From: JBGTFE01 sp041747435
GTDB lineage: Bacteria > Acidobacteriota > Blastocatellia > Pyrinomonadales > Pyrinomonadaceae
NCBI GenBank assembly: GCA_041747435.1
Contig: JBGTFE010000136.1
Coordinates: forward strand, 1-64,000
Direction: 5' to 3'
DNA: 64,000 nucleotides
Under the pieces are notes generated by a model. That model saw nothing but the letters and a program-made list of their open reading frames with translations, was not told the origin of the DNA and ran no database searches. Within the stretch, counting starts at the first letter, position 1, and the number at the start of each line of letters is the position of its first letter. Both the position numbers and the translations under genes were made by a program. This document shows, piece by piece, positions 50,874-59,398 of the stretch.

Positions 50874-52048
50874 AAAAACCTTCGCTGACATCCGTAATTC
50901 TGGGCGCGGCGTTTTTGATGGCGACCTCGGCGGTCGGTCCGGGTTTTTTGACGCAAACGACAGTTTTTACGAAACAGCTTCTCGCAAGTTTCGGCTTCGT
51001 CATTCTTCTTTCGATAATTTTAGACATTTTCGCGCAGCTCAATATTTGGCGCGTTTTGACCGTCAGCGGAAAACGCGGACAAGACGTAGCCAATGATACC
51101 GTAAAAGGCAGCGGATACGCGCTCGCGGCATTGATCGCGCTCGGCGGCTTGGCATTTAACGTGGGAAATTTAGCCGGAACGGGACTCGGCTTGAACATTC
51201 TGACCGATTTGAAAGTCGAATACGGTGCAATGATCAGCGCGGTCATAGGCATCGCGATCTTTCTGGTCAAGGAAGCCGGCAAAACGATGGACTTTATCGT
51301 CAAGCTACTGGGTTTTGTGATGCTCGCACTGATCGTTTATGTCGTTTACGCGTCGAATCCGCCGCTCGGCGAAGCCGCGTTTCGAACCTTTGTTCCGGAA
51401 AAGATCGACCCGATAGCGATCGTCACGCTCGTCGGCGGAACGGTCGGCGGCTACATAACTTTCGCCGGTGCGCATCGCTTGATCGACGCGGGAATCACGG
51501 GAAAAGATTCGCTCGCGGAAGTAAATCGCGGCGCCGTCAGCGGAATTTTTTTGACGGCGGTCATCCGCTATCTACTTTTTCTCGCGTCATTCGGCGTGAT
51601 CGCGCTCGGATTCGCGATCGACGATAAAAATCCGCCCGCTTCGGTATTTCAAAACGCAGCGGGAGCAACCGGTTATAGAATTTTCGGCGTCGTTATGTGG
51701 TCGGCGGCGATCACGTCGGTCATCGGCGCGGCGTATACGTCCGTTTCGTTTCTTAAGACGTTTCACCCGAAGATCGCGCAAAATAGTAATTATGTAACAG
51801 TAGGATTCCTCGTTCTTTCAGCCCTTATCTTTTTCCTCGTCGGCCAGCCGGTAAAAGTTCTGGTTTTTGCCGGAACTATCAATGGTTTTATTTTGCCGGT
51901 CGGCTTGGCGCTTATACTTTTTGCTTCGCGAAAAACCTCGATCGTCGGAGATTACGCGCATCCCGTTTGGTTGCAAATTGCCGGATGGCTTGTCGTTTTG
52001 GTAATGCTCGGGTTTAGTGTTTTGACCGTAATAAATAGTTTTATGTGA
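50870..52048 (+). CDS. Nramp-family transporter, YcsG-like
   Basis: A 392-residue protein with about 11 helices and an Nramp fold. Helix 1 reads SAVGPGFLTQTTVF and helix 6 GGYITFAGAHRL, so DPGN and MPH metal motifs are absent. In Bacillus a similar gene, ycsG, sits beside ycsF (pxpA) and kipIA. Its substrate is not known; proximity suggests it supports 5-oxoproline use, and perhaps it carries 5-oxoproline itself (inference). The stop overlaps the convergent amidase stop by 8 bases. Confidence 0.85.
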   Translation: MKKPSLTSVILGAAFLMATSAVGPGFLTQTTVFTKQLLASFGFVILLSIILDIFAQLNIWRVLTVSGKRGQDVANDTVKGSGYALAALIALGGLAFNVGNLAGTGLGLNILTDLKVEYGAMISAVIGIAIFLVKEAGKTMDFIVKLLGFVMLALIVYVVYASNPPLGEAAFRTFVPEKIDPIAIVTLVGGTVGGYITFAGAHRLIDAGITGKDSLAEVNRGAVSGIFLTAVIRYLLFLASFGVIALGFAIDDKNPPASVFQNAAGATGYRIFGVVMWSAAITSVIGAAYTSVSFLKTFHPKIAQNSNYVTVGFLVLSALIFFLVGQPVKVLVFAGTINGFILPVGLALILFASRKTSIVGDYAHPVWLQIAGWLVVLVMLGFSVLTVINSFM

Positions 52049-53618
52049 AAGTTGGCAAAAACTTCGGCGCTTTTCGCGCTTTTGTTCTTTGTTCAAAAGC
52101 GTAGGCAAGTTTAATAAGTGATGCTTCTGAATATGCTTTTCCGAAGAACCCGACACCAACCGGCAAACCGTCCGCGCCGAAACCTGACGGAACGGTAATA
52201 TATGGGTAGCCGGCAACCGCGGCGATCGACCAAGTTGCGCCGCCCGTTGGAGCTAAGATCGCGGCAAGCTTATCTTTCGCGATTACCGCATCGATTCCGT
52301 CCTCGCGCGTCGCGCGCTTGATTCGCGCAAGCGCATCGACGTAACCTTTGTCGGTCAGATCGCCTTTCGCCTGGGTTTGCTCGAAGATTTCCTGCCCGAA
52401 AAGCGGCATTTCCTTTTCTTTATTGGCTTCGTTAAATTTTATTAAATCCGCAAGCGTTTTGTATTTTGAGCCGCGCGCAGCGAGATATTTGTTGAGATCG
52501 GTTTTGAATTCGTATTCCAAAACGAGCAAACGATCGTCCGCCAATTTACTGTAATCGACGGGAAAAGTTATGTCGATCAAGGTTGCGCCGCTTTCCGTTA
52601 AGGTCTCAACGTGTGATTCAAAAACCTTCTTCACAGTTTCGTTCGTTCCGATAAACTGCCGCGCGACGCCGATCCGCGCGCCGCGCAATCCGTCTGCGTC
52701 GAGAAACGCACTGTAATCTTTTTCGCGGAATTTATCGGCAACGGTGGTGATGATGTCGCGCTTGTCGCGCCCGATCATCGCATCGAACAAGATCGTTGCA
52801 TCGGTAACGGTTCGCGCCATCGGTCCGGCGGTGTCCTGCGTGTGCGCGATCGGGATGATTCCGCTTCGCGAAATTAAACCGAGTGTCGGCTTGATACCGA
52901 CGACACCGTTTCGCACGGCAGGACAAATTATCGATCCGTTCGTTTCCGTCCCGACCGCAACCGCCGCGAGATTCGCTGAGATCGCCACGCCCGAGCCTGC
53001 CGAAGAGCCGCAGGGATTTTTGTCCAAAATGTAAGGATTATTCGCCTGCCCGCCGCGCCCCGACCAGCCGCTGATCGATTTTGTAGAGCGAAAATTCGCC
53101 CATTCACTCAGATTCGTTTTGCCCAAAATTATCGCGCCCGCCTTGCGCAGCTTTTCGACGACAAACGCGTCTCGTTTCGGCGTCGGCGCATCGATCAGCG
53201 CCAAACTTCCGGCAGTTGTAAACATTTTGTCCCGCGTGTCTATGTTGTCCTTTATCAAAACGGGAATTCCGTGCAGCGCCGATCGCACCTTTCCTTTTTT
53301 GCGTTCCTTATCCAGCTTTTCCGCGATCGCAAGCGCATCGGGATTGATCTCTATCACCGAACGCAGCTTCGGATCGATCTCCCGAATTCTTTCGAGATAC
53401 ATCTCGGTAATTTTTCGTGCCGACAGTCCACCCGATCTCATTTTTGTCTGCAATTCGCTGATCGTGATCTCATTCAACTCCGTGTGCAGATCACGGGAAA
53501 TAAATTGTTCGGCAATTGCGGTTCCGCCTGCCTTTGTATTTTTCATTAAAGTAATCGCTGCAACACCCGCAACACCCGTTTTCAGAAAGTCGCGGCGGTT
53601 TTGTTTTTCCTTTTTCAT
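52041..53618 (-). CDS. Amidase-signature family hydrolase, Tat-exported
   Basis: A 525-residue amidase. N-terminal twin-arginine signal NRRDFLKTGVAGVAAI. Catalytic Ser-cisSer-Lys: Lys in PVLIKDNID, cis-Ser in GSSAGSG, nucleophile Ser in TETNGSIICPA (about 165-250). Hydrolyses amides outside the cytoplasm; substrate unknown. Tail-to-tail with the YcsG-like gene with an 8-bp overlap. Start ATG with no exceptional features. Confidence 0.92.
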   Translation of the reverse strand: MKKEKQNRRDFLKTGVAGVAAITLMKNTKAGGTAIAEQFISRDLHTELNEITISELQTKMRSGGLSARKITEMYLERIREIDPKLRSVIEINPDALAIAEKLDKERKKGKVRSALHGIPVLIKDNIDTRDKMFTTAGSLALIDAPTPKRDAFVVEKLRKAGAIILGKTNLSEWANFRSTKSISGWSGRGGQANNPYILDKNPCGSSAGSGVAISANLAAVAVGTETNGSIICPAVRNGVVGIKPTLGLISRSGIIPIAHTQDTAGPMARTVTDATILFDAMIGRDKRDIITTVADKFREKDYSAFLDADGLRGARIGVARQFIGTNETVKKVFESHVETLTESGATLIDITFPVDYSKLADDRLLVLEYEFKTDLNKYLAARGSKYKTLADLIKFNEANKEKEMPLFGQEIFEQTQAKGDLTDKGYVDALARIKRATREDGIDAVIAKDKLAAILAPTGGATWSIAAVAGYPYITVPSGFGADGLPVGVGFFGKAYSEASLIKLAYAFEQRTKARKAPKFLPTFT

Positions 53619-53655
53619 AAGTTACAAGAATTTATAGCCGATTTTCACGTTAAAA

Positions 53656-53686
53656 AGCAAAAAGGACAACCTTGTTTGGCTGTCCT
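53656..53686 (-). terminator. Rho-independent terminator of tRNA-Lys
   Basis: On the minus strand AGGACAGCC pairs with GGTTGTCCT (9 bp, one G-T), loop AAACAA, followed by TTTTT. Located 11 bp after the tRNA 3' end. Confidence 0.8.
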
Positions 53687-53697
53687 CTTATTAAAAA

Positions 53698-53773
53698 TGG
53701 TGATCCGAGAAGGACTCGAACCTTCGACCCAATGGTTAAAAGCCATTTGCTCTACCGACTGAGCTATCGGACC
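53698..53773 (-). tRNA. tRNA-Lys (anticodon TTT)
   Basis: Cloverleaf on the minus strand: acceptor GGTCCGA with TCGGATC, D arm GCTC/GAGC, anticodon stem AATGG/CCATT with loop CTTTTAA giving TTT, T arm GAAGG/CCTTC with TTCGAGT, discriminator A, CCA encoded. A TATAAA -10 box is at 53812-53817 upstream on the minus strand. Confidence 0.95.
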
Positions 53774-53811
53774 ACGCGTCAAGCGGCAAAAACGCGGCGC
53801 CTGACGAAACA

Positions 53812-53817
53812 TTTATA
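53812..53817 (-). promoter_or_regulatory. Predicted -10 box of tRNA-Lys
   Basis: TATAAA on the minus strand, 38 bases before the tRNA 5' end, in AT-rich sequence; a TTGCCA-like -35 is 20 bases further upstream, wide spacing. Moderate support. Confidence 0.4.
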
Positions 53818-53874
53818 CTACAAAACGAAACAAAAGTTGGCAAGTTGTTTTGCAAAAACCCGCCGCAACTGATC

Positions 53875-54234
53875 TTATCCGACAAAAATGAGAAGCACGC
53901 CGCAGGGATCCCAAATGTGGAAAATCTTCGTGTCGCCGCCGACGGTTTGGATCTTATCGTAGCGCGCATTTGCAAAATCGCCGGCATCAATGACTTTTTT
54001 TGCGTGCTCGCGCCAGCTTTCGATGTCGTCCACATCGAATTTCATCATAAAATTCTCCGCCCAATCTTTGACGTAATAATTTTGCAGGCGAAAGATGGAA
54101 TTACCGAGCCGGCAATCCATTGTTTCACCAAAACCTTCCGTCAGAGTGAAACCGAGCGCGGCGTAAAAGCGCTTTGACAGCTCAAAATCTTCGGCGGGCA
54201 CGTAAACGGAAAGTTCCTTAATTGTTAATGACAT
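53875..54234 (-). CDS. VOC-family (glyoxalase/bleomycin resistance-like) protein
   Basis: A 119-residue protein with the vicinal oxygen chelate fold: SVYVPAEDFELSKRFYAALGF, FRLQNYYVKDWAENFMMKFDVDDIESW, FHIWDPCGVLLIF. Two half-modules typical of the superfamily. Specific activity unknown; metal ligands only partly visible. Confidence 0.85.
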   Translation of the reverse strand: MSLTIKELSVYVPAEDFELSKRFYAALGFTLTEGFGETMDCRLGNSIFRLQNYYVKDWAENFMMKFDVDDIESWREHAKKVIDAGDFANARYDKIQTVGGDTKIFHIWDPCGVLLIFVG

Positions 54235-54278
54235 AATTCTCTCGCGCCCTTACTGCGTGCGGGCTTCCGGCAAACTAT

Positions 54279-55592
54279 TTAAGACTTAAACCAGCCCTCC
54301 ATCACCGAATCGGGCAGAATGGTCGTTTGATCGCGTTCGGGTCCGGTTGAGATCAATCCGATCTCGACACCGATCGAACGCGAAAGAAACTCAACATATT
54401 TGCGGGCGTTTTCAGGCAAATCTTCGATTTTTGTGGTTCCGAGCGTTTCTGATTTCCAACCAGCGAGTGTTTCATAGATCGGCTTTATCTGGCGCAGATC
54501 GTGCGAAACTGCGGGAAATGTTTCGACGCGTTTGCCGTCAATTTCGTAACCGGTGCAAACCTTTATCTCGTCGAGCGCGTCTAGAACATCGAGTTTCGTA
54601 AGCGCGACGGAATCGAAACCGTTTAACTCGGCGGCGTAGCGCGTTGCGACGGCGTCAAACCAACCGCAGCGGCGTGGGCGTTTTGTTACCGAACCGTATT
54701 CGTTTCCGCGCTGGCGGATCAAATTCGCAAGGTTTTCTTCTTCATCAAGCATTTCGGTCGGAAACGGACCTTCGCCGACGCGCGTGGCATATGTGCGGAC
54801 GATCCCAAGAACGCCGGTAATGTGATGGGGCGGAATTCCCGCGCCGACCGAAGCGCCGCCCGCGGTCGGATTCGAAGAAGTGACATACGGATAAGTGCCG
54901 TGATCGACGTCGAGCAGCGTCGCCTGCGCGCCTTCGAGCAGAATTTTTTTGTTTTGTTTTTTTGCTTCGGCGAGAAAATGTGAAGTTTCGGTCACAAAAG
55001 GTCTTAATCTTTCGACGAGCGGCGCCATCTCGCTGTAAATCTCGTCTGCATAAAGCGGCGGCTGCCCGTAAAGAACGATGATCCGGTTTGCTTCTTCGAG
55101 ATTGCGCTCGATCCGCATTCGCAAGACCTCGGGCGAAAGCGCGTCGGAAACGCGAATGCCACGCCGACCGGCTTTGTCTTCATAAGCCGGACCGATTCCG
55201 CGCAGCGTCGTTCCGATCTTTTCATTGCCGAGCCGCTCTTCCGAAGTATGATCGAGCGCGCGATGATACGGCATTATCAAATGCGCGCGGCTCGAAACTT
55301 TTAACCTGTCGGGCGAGACGGAAATTCCCTGTTCCGCCATTTGATCGACTTCTTCGAAAAACGCTTTCGGATCGATGACCATTCCGTTTCCAAGCACGCA
55401 GGTTTTATCTTCGTGAATAATTCCGGACGGTAAAAGCCTTAAAACAAAAGCTTTCTCACCGACGTAAACCGAATGCCCGGCGTTGTGCCCGCCCTGGTAG
55501 CGCGCCACGATATCAAAGCGATCTGCTAATAGATCGACAACTTTTCCTTTTCCTTCATCGCCCCATTGAGCGCCGATTATCACAATTATCAT
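54279..55592 (-). CDS. purA: Adenylosuccinate synthetase
   Basis: A 437-residue enzyme that joins IMP and aspartate in AMP synthesis. GAQWGDEGKGKVVD (P-loop region with catalytic Asp) and GHNAGHSVY near the N-terminus, TTLRGIGPAYEDKAGRRGIR further on, and GEGPFPTE. Normal length and intact motifs. The inverted-repeat arm of the four-helix-bundle cassette begins 5 bp upstream of the start. Confidence 0.97.
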   Translation of the reverse strand: MIIVIIGAQWGDEGKGKVVDLLADRFDIVARYQGGHNAGHSVYVGEKAFVLRLLPSGIIHEDKTCVLGNGMVIDPKAFFEEVDQMAEQGISVSPDRLKVSSRAHLIMPYHRALDHTSEERLGNEKIGTTLRGIGPAYEDKAGRRGIRVSDALSPEVLRMRIERNLEEANRIIVLYGQPPLYADEIYSEMAPLVERLRPFVTETSHFLAEAKKQNKKILLEGAQATLLDVDHGTYPYVTSSNPTAGGASVGAGIPPHHITGVLGIVRTYATRVGEGPFPTEMLDEEENLANLIRQRGNEYGSVTKRPRRCGWFDAVATRYAAELNGFDSVALTKLDVLDALDEIKVCTGYEIDGKRVETFPAVSHDLRQIKPIYETLAGWKSETLGTTKIEDLPENARKYVEFLSRSIGVEIGLISTGPERDQTTILPDSVMEGWFKS

Positions 55593-55596
55593 TGTT

Positions 55597-56000
55597 TAGT
55601 TCATAGTGCATAGTCTTGAGTTATGCGCTGTTTTTCTTTGCTGTTTTTATTGATGAAATCAACATTTTTTGCACTTCATTACACTCCGAAATTAATGATT
55701 GGGCTTGTTCCGCCGAAATATATTCGCTGTCCCTCAATAAATTCAGCCAATATTCAGTTTCAAAAGCCTCCTTTAAGGAAATCGAAAGTTTATGGATGAA
55801 GTCTAGCCGCGATTCGCCGCGCTTTCCTTCGACGATGTTCGCTCCAATTGAAGTTCCGCAACGTAAGATTTGTTTCGAAAGCACAAACTCTTTCCTCTCT
55901 TCATTCAAAAATCTATTCAGTTTAACGATCCGTAAGGCGAATTTATACGATTTATCTTTTAGAACACTTTCTTTCATTATGCACTTTGCACTATGAACTA
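55597..56000. repeat. Inverted repeats flanking the four-helix-bundle gene
   Basis: TAGTTCATAGTGCA at 55597-55610 is a perfect inverted copy of TGCACTATGAACTA at 55987-56000; longer degenerate matches flank both. The right arm overlaps the 3' end of glgA and supplies its last codons and stop; the left arm lies just upstream of purA. Reads as a small inserted cassette. Confidence 0.7.
55621..55977 (-). CDS. Four-helix-bundle protein, S23/IVP family
   Basis: A 118-residue protein of the 23S rRNA intervening-sequence protein (S23) family, also related in fold to Avd of diversity-generating retroelements. RCGTSIGANIVEGKRGESRLDFIHKLSISLKEAFETEYWL is the core. Role unknown. It sits alone between purA and glgA inside short inverted repeats, far from any rRNA. 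Confidence 0.88.
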   Translation of the reverse strand: MKESVLKDKSYKFALRIVKLNRFLNEERKEFVLSKQILRCGTSIGANIVEGKRGESRLDFIHKLSISLKEAFETEYWLNLLRDSEYISAEQAQSLISECNEVQKMLISSIKTAKKNSA

Positions 56001-57415
56001 TGCACTAATTCGTAAAGCTGCACATATTTCCGCGCCGCGTTTTCCCACGAATTATCTTCGGTCATTCCGTTTCGCTGCAGTTTGCGCCATGCATCTTTGT
56101 CCGCATATGCAAAAAGCGCTTCATAGATCTTTTCCAGGAATTTATCCGCTTGAAACTCTTTAAATTTAAAGCCGTTGCCTGTGCCGTTTGCCGAGTCGAA
56201 ATTATGCACCGTGTCATCCAAACCGCCGACCGCGCGAACGATCGGAATTGTGCCGTAGCGAAGTGAATACATCTGATTCAAACCGCATGGCTCAAAACGC
56301 GACGGCATCAAAAACATATCCGCGCCGGCTTCGATCACATGCGCCAGCGATTCATTATAACCTTTGTAAACGCCGACCTGCCGCGGCGCGTGATCGCGAA
56401 GCTTCTGCAGAAAATCCTCGTAATTTTTTTCACCCGAACCGAGCGCGATAAAATATGCGCCGGTCGAGAGAATTTCACCCGCAACCTGTTGGATCAATTC
56501 AAAACCTTTTTGCGCCGTCAAACGCGTAACGCTGGCAAAGATCGGTTTATCGAGATATTCCGGCAGCGAAAATTTCTGCAAAAGCGTGCGCTTGCATTCG
56601 AGTTTCCCGGTCATATCATCGACATTGAAATGCGCGGGCAATTCCACGTCGGTTTCCGGATTCCAAACGTCGTAATCGACCCCATTCGTGATGCCGAACA
56701 TCCGGCTGTTTCTTTGCCGCACGAGCCAATCAAGCCCGTAGCCGTTTTCCGGCTGCTGAATTTCAAAACTGTATCGGCGGGAAACTGTGGAAAGCATGTC
56801 GGACGTCTCTAGCCCCGCTTTCATCGCCGAAGCCGCGCCGTTCGACATAAATCGGTCGCGCGCCCATTCGCTGCCGAATCCGAGTTTCCAAAGCTCTTCG
56901 GCGCCAAAAACGCCTTGATAAGCCAGGTTGTGAATCGAAAAAACGGATCGTGTTCCTGCCCAAAAAGGGTCGCGTTTGCGCCTCGCGGCGAGTTCGACCG
57001 CCGCAAAACCGCAGTGCCAATCGTTCAAATGAACGATGTCGAGCGGTTTACCAAGCTTTTGCAGCAAAACGAGCGCGGCGTGACAAAAAAAAGCGAAACG
57101 CTCGTAATCTTCGCGGTAGCCGTAGATCGAATCGCGATGAAAATATTCGGGCGCATCGATCAAAAACGTCGGCGAGCCGTTTGCTTCCGAGTAAAATGCC
57201 TTCGCCCGAATGTTTCGCCCGCGCCAATGAACCCAAAGATCGTCGATTCCAATTTTCCAAAGATGTTCGCCCTTTATCGTCGAATGAAGCGGCGTGATCA
57301 AAACGGAGTCGACGCCGATCTGCTTGAGCGCCTTTGGCAGTGCGCCCGCAACGTCGCCCAAACCGCCCGTTTTTGAATATGGAACAGCTTCTGCTGAAAG
57401 AACTGCAACTCGCAT
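55991..57415 (-). CDS. glgA: Glycogen synthase (ADP-glucose)
   Basis: A 474-residue GT5 family enzyme. SKTGGLGDVAGALPKAL binds ADP-glucose; SIHNLAYQGVF and PSRFEPCGLNQMYSLRYGTIPIVRAVGGLDDTV are conserved. Makes alpha-1,4-glucan. The final codons (LVHSS then TAG) come from the inverted repeat next to it, so the C-terminus may have been re-set by an insertion. Upstream 57416-57727 is non-coding with a structured-RNA candidate. Confidence 0.95.
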   Translation of the reverse strand: MRVAVLSAEAVPYSKTGGLGDVAGALPKALKQIGVDSVLITPLHSTIKGEHLWKIGIDDLWVHWRGRNIRAKAFYSEANGSPTFLIDAPEYFHRDSIYGYREDYERFAFFCHAALVLLQKLGKPLDIVHLNDWHCGFAAVELAARRKRDPFWAGTRSVFSIHNLAYQGVFGAEELWKLGFGSEWARDRFMSNGAASAMKAGLETSDMLSTVSRRYSFEIQQPENGYGLDWLVRQRNSRMFGITNGVDYDVWNPETDVELPAHFNVDDMTGKLECKRTLLQKFSLPEYLDKPIFASVTRLTAQKGFELIQQVAGEILSTGAYFIALGSGEKNYEDFLQKLRDHAPRQVGVYKGYNESLAHVIEAGADMFLMPSRFEPCGLNQMYSLRYGTIPIVRAVGGLDDTVHNFDSANGTGNGFKFKEFQADKFLEKIYEALFAYADKDAWRKLQRNGMTEDNSWENAARKYVQLYELVHSS

Positions 57416-57504
57416 TATCAGCTACAAGTTTTCAAGTTCGCCCGGCAGATGTCAAATTAGCCGCGACTTTAATTAAAAACTTTTATTTTGGAATCATTTT
57501 TTAC

Positions 57505-57532
57505 TTGCATTTTAGAAAAAAAGTGGTATAAA
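57505..57532 (+). promoter_or_regulatory. Predicted promoter for the 57.5 kb RNA candidate
   Basis: TTGCAT (57505-57510), 16-bp spacer, TATAAA (57527-57532) on the plus strand, in AT-rich sequence. It points into the hairpin-rich element at 57548-57652 and no plus-strand gene follows, so it would drive a short RNA only. Confidence 0.5.
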
Positions 57533-57538
57533 AAATAA

Positions 57539-57660
57539 TACAAAAACACTCAATTCTTATTGAGTCTAAATCTTGAACGCGTGGGAAACGTTCAAGGTTT
57601 AACCGAAAGCCCGTCTTGCTGCGTTAGGGAAACAGCGTAAAGACGGGCTTTCACCTTTTA
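57539..57660 (+). ncRNA. Candidate structured small RNA
   Basis: Three consecutive hairpins: ACTCAAT/ATTGAGT (57548-57565), TTGAACG/CGTTCAA with a GGGAAA-containing loop (57573-57595), and a 13-bp stem GAAAGCCCGTCTT/AAGACGGGCTTTC (57605-57617 with 57640-57652) whose inner part again presents GGGAAAC. A possible 3' U-tract (ACCTTTTATT) follows the last stem, which could be its terminator. Between rho and glgA, both on the minus strand. I could not match it to a known riboswitch or RNA family. Orientation is inferred from the promoter and tail; the minus strand is not excluded. Confidence 0.45.
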
Positions 57661-57667
57661 TTAAGTA

Positions 57668-57712
57668 AAAAGTGAATAGCGATAAAGTTTACACTTTTCA
57701 CTATTCACTTTT
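57668..57712 (-). terminator. Hairpin downstream of rho
   Basis: AAAAGTGAATAG (57668-57679) and CTATTCACTTTT (57701-57712) form a perfect 12-bp stem with a 21-base loop. On the minus strand a T-rich tract (TTTTTACTT) follows. It is 16 bp after the rho stop. Confidence 0.6.
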
Positions 57713-57727
57713 ATTTTTTCCCTTTTT

Positions 57728-59140
57728 TTAAGTTTGCATCGAAGCAAGAAAGTCCGAATTTGCCTTGCTTTTTGAAAGGCGTTCAAGCACGACTTCCATT
57801 TGCTCAACCGGCGAAAGCGGATTCAAAACTCTGCGCATCACCCAGATTCGGTTTAAGTTTTCCTTGTCGATCAAGAGTTCTTCTTTGCGCGTTCCGCTTC
57901 GCTGCAGATCGATCGCCGGGAAAAGACGCTTATCGGAAAGTCTGCGGTCAAGATGAATTTCCGAGTTGCCCGTTCCCTTAAACTCTTCAAAAATAACATC
58001 GTCCATTCGCGAACCGGTATCGATCAAAGCGGTGGCGATGATGGTCAGCGAGCCGCCTTCTTCAATGTTTCGCGCCGCGCCGAAAAAGCGTTTCGGGCGC
58101 TGAAGCGCGTTTGAGTCGATACCGCCCGAAAGGATTTTACCTGACGGCGGTACGACCGCGTTGTGCGCTCTCGCAAGACGCGTGATCGAATCGAGAAGAA
58201 TTACAACGTCTCGTTTGTGTTCGACGAGGCGTTTCGCCTTTTCGATTACCATATCCGCGACCTGAACGTGACGCGTCGGCGGTTCATCAAAAGTCGACGA
58301 AATGACTTCGCCTCTTACCGAACGCTGCATATCCGTAACTTCTTCCGGTCGTTCGTCGATCAGCAAAACGATCAGCGTGACTTCGGGATGATTCTCCGTG
58401 ATCGAATTGGCGATCGTCTGCAAAAGCATCGTTTTGCCGGTTCGCGGCGGCGCGACGATCAGCGCGCGCTGTCCTTTTCCGATGGGCGTTACGAGATCGA
58501 TAACGCGAGCCGAAATGTTGTCCGGCGTTCCGGTTTCCATTTTCAGCTGTTCATCCGGATAAAGCGGCGTTAGATTGTCAAAAAATACCTTCTCGCGAGA
58601 ATGTTCGGGAGCTTCAAAATTTATAGCCTCGACCTTGATCAGCGCGAAATATCGTTCGCCTTCTTTCGGCGGACGAATTTGTCCAGAAATCGTGTCGCCG
58701 GTTCGAAGATCGAACTTACGGATCTGCGAAGGGCTGACGTAAATATCGTCAGGACCGGGAAGATAATTGTATTCCGGTGCGCGAAGAAAACCGAAGCCGT
58801 CGGGCAATGTTTCCAAAACGCCCTGTGAAAAGATCAAACCGCTTTTCTCCGTCTGCGCGGCAAGAACCTTAAAAATCAGCTCCTGCTTGCGTAATCCGGA
58901 AGCGCCGTCAACTCCCATTTCCTTTGCGATGTGTGTTAATTCGGAAATAGAAAGATCTTTCAGACCGGCTAAGTCCAGCGTTTCTGTCGAAGGTTCCGGA
59001 AGCTTGGTGCGTTCCTTCTGATTTTCCGGAGCGGGTGCGGCTACAGCTTCCTCACTCTCCGTCATCTCTGGATTATCCAAACCGTTCTCCTCGTTCTTAT
59101 TTGATTTAACTACCTTTGTTCTTGTTGTTTTGGTTGCCAT
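57728..59140 (-). CDS. rho: Transcription termination factor Rho
   Basis: A 470-residue hexameric RNA helicase. N-terminal Lys/Glu-rich extension (about 1-55), a Rho N-terminal helix-bundle (about 55-105), cold-shock-like RNA-binding domain (GFGFLRAPEYNYLPGPDDIYVSP) and ATPase with Walker A APPRTGKT and Walker B VILLDSITRLARAH; the C-terminal signature FGAARNIEEGGSLTIIATAL is normal. The 258-bp region upstream (59141-59398) is unusually A/T-rich with no gene and probably the rho leader, where Rho self-attenuates in other bacteria (inference). Confidence 0.96.
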   Translation of the reverse strand: MATKTTRTKVVKSNKNEENGLDNPEMTESEEAVAAPAPENQKERTKLPEPSTETLDLAGLKDLSISELTHIAKEMGVDGASGLRKQELIFKVLAAQTEKSGLIFSQGVLETLPDGFGFLRAPEYNYLPGPDDIYVSPSQIRKFDLRTGDTISGQIRPPKEGERYFALIKVEAINFEAPEHSREKVFFDNLTPLYPDEQLKMETGTPDNISARVIDLVTPIGKGQRALIVAPPRTGKTMLLQTIANSITENHPEVTLIVLLIDERPEEVTDMQRSVRGEVISSTFDEPPTRHVQVADMVIEKAKRLVEHKRDVVILLDSITRLARAHNAVVPPSGKILSGGIDSNALQRPKRFFGAARNIEEGGSLTIIATALIDTGSRMDDVIFEEFKGTGNSEIHLDRRLSDKRLFPAIDLQRSGTRKEELLIDKENLNRIWVMRRVLNPLSPVEQMEVVLERLSKSKANSDFLASMQT

Positions 59141-59398
59141 GATTTTAACCGTTTGATTATTGGGGCTGATGTTGAAGTTCTCAAGTGACTAGAATTAAAA
59201 AAGAATTTATTTTAGTGCAAATAAATATAAAGCGTAAACCCTTTAGAAATTATTTGGAAAGTTCTTTCGGGAAACTCAAGAATAAAACAAGCATAAAATG
59301 CTTTCTGAAAACTCAAGAGTTATTCGGAAATTCAATTATTAACAATTTTAGCGAAAGAAATCAAATAAAAAAGCAACTTTTTCAATAAAAATAACGAT

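Noticed and set aside
55616..55996. 126-codon plus-strand frame
   Set aside because: Antisense to the recognised S23-type gene.
57548..57652. Known riboswitch (c-di-GMP or guanidine-II class)
   Set aside because: Considered from paired hairpins and GGGAAAC loops, but conserved cores of these classes are not present and no same-strand gene follows.
59185..59388. 67-codon plus-strand frame upstream of rho
   Set aside because: Lys/Asn/Phe-rich composition from AT-rich leader; no ribosome binding site; likely chance.
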